IMG/VR virus record: IMGVR_UViG_3300002460_000041
Coordinates: 3,340 to 49,276 of that record
Reading direction: 5' to 3' (one strand)
From: a virus
DNA: 45,937 nt
This document shows positions 8,977 to 14,168 of this stretch, piece after piece. Positions within the stretch are counted from its first letter, which is position 1, and every line of letters begins with the position of its first letter. The position numbers and the translations under genes are program-made. Under the pieces are notes generated by a model that made no database searches, was not told the origin of the DNA, and worked only from the letters and a program-made list of their open reading frames with translations.

Positions 8977-9417
8977 ATGAACGAGACCCGCTTCCGAGAC
9001 CTGGAGCGCCTGTACGAGCGCGCCGGCAAACCGCGATGGCCGTGGTGGTGGTACGGCGTGGGCGTGGTGCTATGCGTGCTGGCGTTGATCCTGATCCTGT
9101 GCAGCGGACCGGGGAAGGCCAGGGCAGAGGATAGAGTAGACCCCTTTGACAGCGTTTCGATAGCGAACGCCGAGGTCTGCGCTGCGATGCGGGCCGAACT
9201 GTGGCAACTGGTCGATGCGGCCGTACAACTTGGCTCCGGGCAGATGCAGTTGGCGCTTCGCAGGGCCGGGATGCCCATGACGGACATCAAAGCGGTGGTG
9301 GACAAGGCCAACGAGCCGGGCGCCAAGGCGCAGGCCTGGTTCTTGTGGGGGCCGCGCTTCGTGCCCCATCAAGAGGCGATCCTGCTAGCCTTTGGGTGCG
9401 CGGAGACCGCGGACTAG
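8977..9417 (+). CDS. signal-anchored protein of the lysis region
   Basis: 146 residues: a short charged N-terminus, a very aromatic pre-membrane stretch ('WPWWWYGVGVV') and one membrane segment at about 24-44 ending in Cys, then a roughly 100-residue exported domain with two Cys. The Cys after 'LILIL' is not in a good lipobox because the preceding residue is Leu, so a signal anchor is more likely than a lipoprotein. It could be an i-spanin-like or lysis-regulating protein. Readthrough of its TAG would add only 17 residues. Confidence 0.5.
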   Translation: MNETRFRDLERLYERAGKPRWPWWWYGVGVVLCVLALILILCSGPGKARAEDRVDPFDSVSIANAEVCAAMRAELWQLVDAAVQLGSGQMQLALRRAGMPMTDIKAVVDKANEPGAKAQAWFLWGPRFVPHQEAILLAFGCAETAD

Positions 9418-9451
9418 GAGTCGATTGCAGCCAATGCACAGCCGGTGCAAA

Positions 9452-9478
9452 CTACAACTCAAGGCGCTTGAATTGTAG
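9452..9478. terminator. 12-bp hairpin downstream of the first lysis genes
   Basis: An inverted repeat with 12-base arms (9452-9463 and 9467-9478) surrounds a GCG loop. Read on the plus strand it has one C-A mismatch; read on the minus strand that position becomes a G-U pair. There is no clear T run after it, so rho-independent termination is uncertain. It lies in a 194-base, relatively AT-rich gap (9418-9611) between lysis genes and may be a transcript end, a processing site or an operator. Confidence 0.4.
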
Positions 9479-9597
9479 ATTTGGCCGCAAAACAACAATT
9501 GCAATGAGTTCCAAACGAGTTCCAATCCAATATTGGCTTCACGTTCTGAATCAACGGGTTGCATTGAAATGAACCCAAATTGAAGGATTCTTTCACT

Positions 9598-9613
9598 ATT
9601 GGAGCAGTCCAAT
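9598..9613 (+). promoter_or_regulatory. hairpin covering the ribosome site and start of the next gene
   Basis: ATTGGA-GCAG-TCCAAT forms a 6-bp stem. Its left arm and loop contain the GGAG ribosome site (9601-9604) and its right arm runs into the AUG at 9612. In mRNA this would partly hide the start of the 66-residue gene and could delay its translation. The stem is short, so the effect is a hypothesis. Confidence 0.3.
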
Positions 9614-9812
9614 GACCATGTGTGAACTGCTGGCGAAGGTGAGGGCGCTGGAAGCGAAGGTGGCGGAGTTGGAGGCGCGGCCTCCGGTGGTGATTCACAT
9701 GCCGCCGGCTCCGGCGGTGCTGACATGGGATAGGGGGTTGCCGTGGCCGTATACGGGCACTACCAGCACGCCGCTTCCCAATTTTTCGCCCCCGAAGTCC
9801 ATTTGGAGCTGA
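9612..9812 (+). CDS. small coiled-coil/Pro-rich protein
   Basis: 66 residues: an N-terminal leucine-heptad helix ('LLAKVRALEAKVAELEARP', about 5-23), then a proline-rich tail ending in Trp-Ser. The TGA is one base before the lysozyme ATG, so the two are co-translated. This design resembles small phage trimerising or lysis accessory proteins. Not assigned to a family. An alternative Met lies two codons in. Confidence 0.45.
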   Translation: MTMCELLAKVRALEAKVAELEARPPVVIHMPPAPAVLTWDRGLPWPYTGTTSTPLPNFSPPKSIWS

Positions 9813-9813
9813 C

Positions 9814-10305
9814 ATGGCGACATACGACCGCAAGGCCCTGGCCGCTCAGCTTGACCAGCAGGAAGCGTTTCGGACGCGCATCTACCTGGACTCCAAGGGC
9901 ATCCTGACGGTGGGCCGCGGGCACGCGCTGGGCTCTGTGCCGCTCTCGGATGTCATGCGCAATCTCATGTCCATGCCGGGGGTGATGGACACCCCGTTTT
10001 CAGCCGAGGCGCTGGAGGTACAGTTCGTGCAGGACGCGGCTGAGGCGGAGCGGCAGGTTGAGGCGCTGGCGAATTTGCGCGGCGTGGACTTCAACGCGCT
10101 GGCGCCACGTCAGCAACAGGCTCTCGTGAACATGTGCTTCCAGATGGGGCCAAGCCGGCTGGGCGGGTTTGTGAAAATGTGGGCGGCGCTGGCGGTGGGA
10201 GACATGGCGGAGGCGGAACGGCAGGCCCTCGATAGCAAGTGGGCGCGCGAGGATAGCCCTGGGAGGGCAAAGGAAGTCGCTGGAATGCTGGGGGAGGGTG
10301 GCTGA
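9814..10305 (+). CDS. endolysin, T4-type lysozyme (GH24 family)
   Basis: 163 residues, the normal size for the T4 lysozyme family, which cuts the beta-1,4 bond between MurNAc and GlcNAc in peptidoglycan. The catalytic triad is visible as Glu17, Asp26 and Thr32 in 'EAFRTRIYLDSKGILTVGRG', with the same 9 and 6 residue spacing as Glu11-Asp20-Thr26 of T4 lysozyme. Downstream 'QQQALVNMCFQMG' and 'KWARE' match the conserved C-terminal lobe. There is no signal peptide, so it should need a holin; the adjacent gene supplies one, overlapping by TGATG. Confidence 0.92.
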   Translation: MATYDRKALAAQLDQQEAFRTRIYLDSKGILTVGRGHALGSVPLSDVMRNLMSMPGVMDTPFSAEALEVQFVQDAAEAERQVEALANLRGVDFNALAPRQQQALVNMCFQMGPSRLGGFVKMWAALAVGDMAEAERQALDSKWAREDSPGRAKEVAGMLGEGG

Positions 10306-10838
10306 TGTCTCAACTGACTGAATGGCTCCGCAGCAACCCAGCCGCGTCCGGCATCCTGCGCTCAGTGGCCCCCACGGTGGCAACGGCGCTGGGCGGGCCG
10401 TTCGCGGGGATGGCGGTCAAGGCCTTGACGGACGGGCTCGCTGTAGGCACGCCCGAAGCGGCTCTCAAGGCCATTGAGAGCGCAGACCCGGCCCTACTCC
10501 TCAAGCTGCGGGAGATCGAGGCCCAGGTCAAAGCCAAGGCCGCGGAGCTGGAGATCGACCTGGAGCGGGTCGCGGCTGGGGATCGGGATTCTGCGCGCCA
10601 GCGAGAGGCCCAAACCGGGGATCACTGGACGCCGCGCGTTCTGGCGGCCGTCGCGGTACTCGGCTTCTTCGGGGTGCTCGGGGGAGTGCTCTGGCAGGGG
10701 GTCCCGGACGGTTCCACGGGCCAGGTACTCATGCTGCTGGTTGGGACCCTGACCACCATCGTCGTCAGCATCTACACCTACTTCTTCGGCTCCAGCAAGG
10801 GCAGCGCGGACAAATCCGCCATGCTCATGCGGAAGTAG
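10305..10838 (+). CDS. holin, 3-TM GTA-type family
   Basis: 177 residues. A weakly hydrophobic Ala/Gly-rich stretch lies near 18-45. A charged helix follows ('LREIEAQVKAKAAELEIDLERVAAGDRDSARQRE', about 67-100), then two strong membrane segments (about 108-130 and 137-160) and a polar 'FGSSKGS..K' tail. This architecture matches the holin family first described for gene transfer agent release (3-TM holin). It would form membrane lesions that let the cytoplasmic lysozyme encoded just upstream reach the wall. Overlap with the lysozyme stop supports co-expression. Confidence 0.8.
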   Translation: MSQLTEWLRSNPAASGILRSVAPTVATALGGPFAGMAVKALTDGLAVGTPEAALKAIESADPALLLKLREIEAQVKAKAAELEIDLERVAAGDRDSARQREAQTGDHWTPRVLAAVAVLGFFGVLGGVLWQGVPDGSTGQVLMLLVGTLTTIVVSIYTYFFGSSKGSADKSAMLMRK

Positions 10839-10849
10839 CGCGGCAAACC

Positions 10850-10866
10850 TGTAAGAGTTACTTACA
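10850..10866. terminator. possible bidirectional terminator between convergent operons
   Basis: TGTAAG-AGTTA-CTTACA forms a 6-bp hairpin where the rightward lysis operon and the leftward early operon meet. It overlaps the last codons of the minus-strand gene at 10858. The stem is AT-rich and has no U run, so it may only be a weak end signal. Confidence 0.3.
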
Positions 10867-11097
10867 AGTTGGCTGTCTGGTCGCCTTGTCATAGGCTGCG
10901 ACCGCCGTCAGCAAGCGCGCGGTGCTTGGCCCGACCACTCCAATTTTGTTGGCGGCCTCTACCACCTTCCGCGCGGCCCGCAGTTCTTTGACGATTGCCC
11001 CAAGGGTTAGAGGATCGTTGCCTAAGCAATAGTCGCAACTAAATCTCTCATCTACACGCTCAAGAATTTCGAGCAAGTCTGCATCGTCGATCTTCAT
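10858..11097 (-). CDS. hypothetical protein, end of early operon
   Basis: 79 residues, not recognised. The N-terminal part is acidic and helical with two Cys as 'CDYC' (about residues 20-23). The C-terminal half is helical ('LGAIVKELRAARKVVEAANK') and is typical of many phage early proteins that end with 'LL.AV.AYD'. It is the last gene of the leftward operon. Confidence 0.6.
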   Translation of the reverse strand: MKIDDADLLEILERVDERFSCDYCLGNDPLTLGAIVKELRAARKVVEAANKIGVVGPSTARLLTAVAAYDKATRQPTCK

Positions 11098-11113
11098 GTC
11101 TCACCCCTTGAGT

Positions 11114-11329
11114 TTATTGAATCAATTTCCACAGCAGCAAGCGCCACCACGAGGATTGGCAATGCCTCCGAAAGTCCGAATATTCTTGAACGATTGCCCG
11201 CTGTCTCGTGTGTGAGGCTATCAGGGCATCAACAGCTTCCGTTTCAGTGGTGATTGACGTGCTCATGCCCATGAAGGATTGCACATACTCTAGGGCTGTC
11301 TTTTGGCCGTGTTGCTCGCTGATCTTCAT
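11114..11329 (-). CDS. hypothetical small early protein
   Basis: 71 residues, not recognised; mostly polar and helical with a Trp-rich basic end ('SSWWRLLLWKLIQ') that could be amphipathic or membrane-associating. An upstream 'ttaaggagtgagg' gives a good ribosome site, shared with the end of the preceding gene. Confidence 0.55.
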   Translation of the reverse strand: MKISEQHGQKTALEYVQSFMGMSTSITTETEAVDALIASHTRQRAIVQEYSDFRRHCQSSWWRLLLWKLIQ

Positions 11330-11332
11330 ACC

Positions 11333-11542
11333 TCACTCCTTAAGTTTTCGGCGCCGTACTGCCGCGTCACTGGTCCTGCCGCGGTCTAGGCGCTCCCGCT
11401 GAGTCAGCTTCTTGAAGCTCGCCTTGATTCCCGCGCGCACCATTTCCGCCGTGATCGTAGTCACGGGCCCCGTGTAGCGCAGCAGCGCCTCTTGCAGCTC
11501 GGCGCGCTCCCGGCGCTTCCGGCGTGGGATTTCCGTGGTCAT
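11333..11542 (-). CDS. small basic early protein
   Basis: 69 residues, strongly basic (Arg/Lys at both ends), with helical segments 'RAELQEALLRYTG' and 'AEMVRAGIKASFKKLTQRERLDRG'. It may bind nucleic acid. Its ATG overlaps the stop of the 290-residue gene (ATGA, 11542-11539). Confidence 0.55.
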   Translation of the reverse strand: MTTEIPRRKRRERAELQEALLRYTGPVTTITAEMVRAGIKASFKKLTQRERLDRGRTSDAAVRRRKLKE

Positions 11543-12411
11543 TGCTTGACCGTTCCATTAGAAATCGGCTCGATACGGTCTGGAATCAGGGACCGCAGCT
11601 GCACGTTCTCGGCTTCCACTATCGCCAAGACTTGCTCTGCTGCGATTCTTTGCGCCTCGGAAGCGTCGAGGGCGTCGAGAAGATAGTGGAGCATGATGTG
11701 GCCGGACGCTATGATGATTGCGCTTCGTGCATCATGCCCGGCTCGCAGCCATGTCCCTTCTTCACGGCCGGGAACAGTCTCAACAGCTTGCCGAATCTCC
11801 GCGATCCGCCCAGGAGAGGGGCTGGTGGGCTCTTGCGGCGCAATCGGCTCGAACAGCTTTCCACCTGGGCCACAGGGCTCTCCCTCACGGCGCGCCATAT
11901 TCTGTTTCGGCGGTGAATTTCCATCGCCAATAAAACCCTTCCAGCAAAAATCTTTCCACACGCCAGCCCGCCCCCACTTGCAGTCTTGGCAACGAGGCAC
12001 GGCGCTTCCCGATGTACCGACAAGGCCGGGGATCATGGCGGGATCGAAACCTTCCCTTTTTGCCGGTTCGGACGGTTCTTTCCCCACATAATCATAGGGG
12101 TCCCACTGCGTGCCGATCTCGCCGGGGCCGTCGCCAATGAAATCAGGGGCGGGCTCGGACTTGGCCGCCTGAGCGCGGCGGCGATCAGGATGCAAGCGCC
12201 GCACAAAAAGTTGTCGCGGAGTCTGAAAATGCCTGCAAATACCCGCAACGCATTTCGGCCGAGCCGGAAAGCCACCGCGCGCGCACCACACGCGCCTCTC
12301 CTTCCCGCTGCGCTCGTGATGGAGGCAGGGGGAGCAATCAAGGTGGATAGGCTCAGTGGGCGTGTACCGGAGCAACCGCTGTCCCGCCGGGCACGTCAGA
12401 TTGTCGCTCAT
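11539..12411 (-). CDS. Cys-rich, probably Zn-binding early protein
   Basis: 290 residues if started at the ATG at 12411, chosen because it overlaps the previous stop (ATGA) and follows 'aaaggag'. The longer open frame upstream overlaps that gene. The N-terminal region has Cys in 'LTCPAGQ', 'CSPCLHHERSG', 'VWCARG' and 'CVAGICRHF', the middle has 'CQDCKWGRAGVWKDFCWKGF', and the C-terminal third is helical. Several metal sites are likely. Phage proteins with this kind of multi-cysteine layout are common in early regions and have no assigned role. Confidence 0.6.
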   Translation of the reverse strand: MSDNLTCPAGQRLLRYTPTEPIHLDCSPCLHHERSGKERRVWCARGGFPARPKCVAGICRHFQTPRQLFVRRLHPDRRRAQAAKSEPAPDFIGDGPGEIGTQWDPYDYVGKEPSEPAKREGFDPAMIPGLVGTSGSAVPRCQDCKWGRAGVWKDFCWKGFIGDGNSPPKQNMARREGEPCGPGGKLFEPIAPQEPTSPSPGRIAEIRQAVETVPGREEGTWLRAGHDARSAIIIASGHIMLHYLLDALDASEAQRIAAEQVLAIVEAENVQLRSLIPDRIEPISNGTVKQ

Positions 12412-12587
12412 GGCGTCTCCTTTAGCGTTATCTCGGCCAAGCAGCACCAGCACCGCCGCCATCCTAGCCCATCTCGAATTGGCCCCACCTGGACGCACCA
12501 ATCAGGATGCTCTCCAGCGGCAATCTTATCCAAGGCCAGACGCAGCTTGGCGTTGTCCTCTATTACCTTTTCTAGACTCTCGCTCAT
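12408..12587 (-). CDS. small early protein with C-terminal cysteines
   Basis: 59 residues from the ATG at 12587, which forms ATGA with the upstream stop and follows 'aaggagacgac'. Sequence: a helix 'SLEKVIEDNAKLRLALDKIAAGEHPDWC', then 'RRCWCCLAEITLKETP'. The pattern Cys...CxxCC-like may bind metal. It resembles short phage proteins whose core reads 'L..IA.G.H..WC', whose function is unknown. Confidence 0.6.
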   Translation of the reverse strand: MSESLEKVIEDNAKLRLALDKIAAGEHPDWCVQVGPIRDGLGWRRCWCCLAEITLKETP

Positions 12588-12841
12588 GTCGTCTCCTTGA
12601 GCTTCTCTGGATCGATGCCGAGGGCGTTCCACGCGATGCAGAGCGGACATAGCTCGCCTCTAGCTTGGTGTGCCGGCAAGCCTTCTGTTGGACTGGAACA
12701 GTGTATGGATAGGAGTTGCAAGAACTCCGGCAGCCGCTCCGGGTGCGCGACGGCGGAGAGATCGAGCCAAGGAGTTTTCGCCAATTCTTCATAGCTCCAT
12801 CCCGGACTTGACCCTGACCTGTGCCAATTGCTGGATGTCAT
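12584..12841 (-). CDS. small early protein with CPLC motif
   Basis: 85 residues, not recognised. Contains 'HCSSPTEG' and 'GELCPLCIAWNALGID' near the C-terminus, a possible single metal knuckle. The first ATG lies 53 bases inside the end of the upstream 65-residue gene, a longer overlap than elsewhere in the operon, so one of the two may start or end differently. Confidence 0.5.
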   Translation of the reverse strand: MTSSNWHRSGSSPGWSYEELAKTPWLDLSAVAHPERLPEFLQLLSIHCSSPTEGLPAHQARGELCPLCIAWNALGIDPEKLKETT

Positions 12842-12986
12842 GGCACACCATGTGTAATAGCCTTTGGGGGCTGTAACTGATGAGAAAGCCGCGCCTTACT
12901 TCGCGCAATGTAAAACGCCGTTGACAGTGTTCGCAGCGAGCGAACATCCAGCGTCGCAACACAGCTAAAAAACGTTTCAAGTTCAT
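12789..12986 (-). CDS. small Cys/His early protein
   Basis: 65 residues, basic, with 'ARCEHCQRRFTLREV' at about 16-30 and 'HMVCHD' at about 45-50, a possible CxxC...HxxCH zinc site. Start overlaps the previous stop by ATGA (12986-12983). The last 53 bases overlap the next gene in another frame. Confidence 0.5.
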   Translation of the reverse strand: MNLKRFLAVLRRWMFARCEHCQRRFTLREVRRGFLISYSPQRLLHMVCHDIQQLAQVRVKSGMEL

Positions 12987-13165
12987 GGTTTCCTCCGATC
13001 CGGTTGTGTCCCGCGCCGCTCCTCGCAGCCGGGGCCGTAGTTATAATTCAACAAGGCGCCGCCTTTGACGTGACGATAGGCCATTTCCACCACGTCAAAG
13101 GCAGTAGTTCCACCACAGCCAGGGCACCAGACGAGTTTGTGGGATGGGTAGGCTTTCTCTGTCAT
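12983..13165 (-). CDS. small Zn-ribbon early protein
   Basis: 60 residues. 'LVWCPGCGGTTAFDVVEM' (about 11-28) is a zinc-ribbon knuckle; a lone 'GPGCEE' lies near the end. ATGA couplings at both ends (13165 and 12986). Likely part of the operon's set of tiny metal-binding proteins. Confidence 0.55.
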   Translation of the reverse strand: MTEKAYPSHKLVWCPGCGGTTAFDVVEMAYRHVKGGALLNYNYGPGCEERRGTQPDRRKP

Positions 13166-13346
13166 TTTTCCTCGTATGCTAGGGCAATGCCGGCGCTGAA
13201 TCCAGCGATCCAGACACCGAGAATGCCTACCAGAAAAGCGGGATGGAAGTGTTTGGTGTTCTCGGCGTAGATGCCATCACCACAAACGTGAACGCAATAC
13301 CGAAGAAGATTCCCGCAAGCACTCTCCAAAACCGTGCTGAATTCAT
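13162..13346 (-). pseudogene. two-TM membrane protein split by an apparent -1 frameshift
   Basis: An ATG at 13346 overlaps the previous stop (ATGA) and opens a frame encoding a membrane helix ('WRVLAGIFFGIAFTFVV'), closed at 13221. A second frame, one base back, continues from about 13285 with 'HPAFLVGILGVWIAGFSAG' and 'ALAYEEK' and ends at 13162, itself coupled by ATGA to the next gene. Joining the frames near 'FTFV' gives a sensible 61-62 residue, two-TM protein. No classic slippery heptamer was found, so an indel or sequence error is more likely than programmed frameshifting. Alternatively these are two separate mini-genes. Confidence 0.5.
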
Positions 13347-13906
13347 TTCTCCACCATCGCAACTTGGATGATTCGCTTCGCGTCAACTTGTCGCCTCAGC
13401 ATCAGGTGGTAGACCTCGATTCCGTAGCCGCTTGGTCGCCAGCCGAAGTCCACAAGGTCCTGCGGGCGATGGTATCCAGTGAATGCCAGCGTCCACCTAC
13501 GGTCAGTCCACCAGTACCAATGTGATAAAATTTGAGCGGCACACTGGGCAGTTGCAGCCGGCAAGGTGCGCCACTTCGCCGGGCATCCATGCCGCTCCGC
13601 TGCGGCTTGGGTGATCTGCATCGGCCCGAAACTGTATGGGTCCACGCTCCTTGGACACACCGGGTCCAGGCTGCACTCGCGCTGCCACACCGCGACTAAG
13701 GCGGCCAGTGGCACGCCGGTCTCGGCCGCTGCGGCGCTTAGGTGCGCCAGGAATCCGCACTGCGCTGGACTCAATGGACGTGCGCTCCATGAGATCGCGC
13801 AGGATGGCAGGGTCAAGGGCCGCGGTGCGGCGACGGTGACGACACCAGAGCCGCCAAGCGCCAAGAGCAAACACGCCAGCGACAACCACCAGCAGAATCG
13901 TCTCAT
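13343..13906 (-). CDS. exported lytic transglycosylase-like (SLT-type) protein
   Basis: 187 residues. Residues 1-28 look like a Sec signal peptide: 'MRR', a hydrophobic core 'LSLACLLLALGG', then small residues. The body shows SLT-type signatures: 'VPLAALVAVWQRECSLDP' with the presumed catalytic Glu, then 'YSFGPMQIT' (usual form S.G.MQ) and 'HWYWWTDRRWTLAFTGYH'. Such enzymes cleave the glycan strand to an anhydro product. Being in the early operon and secreted, it is distinct from the lysozyme at 9814; it might open the wall locally or act in the periplasm on superinfecting phage. Its first 100 or so codons overlap another open frame. Confidence 0.7.
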   Translation of the reverse strand: MRRFCWWLSLACLLLALGGSGVVTVAAPRPLTLPSCAISWSARPLSPAQCGFLAHLSAAAAETGVPLAALVAVWQRECSLDPVCPRSVDPYSFGPMQITQAAAERHGCPAKWRTLPAATAQCAAQILSHWYWWTDRRWTLAFTGYHRPQDLVDFGWRPSGYGIEVYHLMLRRQVDAKRIIQVAMVEK

Positions 13907-13910
13907 TCAT
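13503..13910 (-). CDS. overlapping ORF with N-terminal TM segment
   Basis: An ATG at 13910, four bases before the transglycosylase start, opens a 135-codon frame. It has a membrane segment ('ILLVVVAGVFALGAWRLW') followed by a very basic stretch. The GGAG ribosome site is spaced better for this ATG than for the 13906 one, and its upstream sequence is a near copy of the leader of the 43-residue ORF at 14065. The C-terminal two thirds look like antisense-type noise. Either a short membrane protein is really made here, or this frame is a passenger of the transglycosylase gene. Confidence 0.3.
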   Translation of the reverse strand: MNETILLVVVAGVFALGAWRLWCRHRRRTAALDPAILRDLMERTSIESSAVRIPGAPKRRSGRDRRATGRLSRGVAARVQPGPGVSKERGPIQFRADADHPSRSGAAWMPGEVAHLAGCNCPVCRSNFITLVLVD

Positions 13911-13933
13911 GCTCGGCTCCCAGGGCCGCAGGT

Positions 13934-14065
13934 TCACTTCCACGCTATCAGTCGAAACGGGCCAACGTGTATTGCGAATAGATGAACGTGATACCAGCGA
14001 CCGCGAAACATCTTGCAGCGCCACGGATTCCTCACAGCCCAAGCCACGTTCCATCTGGCTATCAT
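13934..14065 (-). CDS. 43-residue Trp/Arg-rich mini-protein
   Basis: Opens at ATG 14065 behind 'ccctgggagtcgagc' and ends at TGA 13936-13934. It is rich in Trp and Arg ('IARWNVAWAVRNPWRCK', then 'FRGRWYHVHLFAIHV'), compatible with an amphipathic, membrane-binding peptide. Its stop lies inside a near copy of its own leader, which then serves the next start at 13910. Not recognised. Confidence 0.4.
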   Translation of the reverse strand: MIARWNVAWAVRNPWRCKMFRGRWYHVHLFAIHVGPFRLIAWK

Positions 14066-14168
14066 GCTCGACTCCCAGGGCCGTAGGTTCACTGCGTCTC
14101 GATCTTTGTGCTCACGTCCCCTCCTCGATCAGTTCCAGTTGCCCCGCCGCGCGCAGGGCGGCCAGGTG

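Noticed and set aside
13221-13346. Programmed -1 frameshift in the two-TM protein
   Set aside because: No X-XXY-YYZ heptamer or downstream stem at the needed place; an indel or sequence error is simpler.
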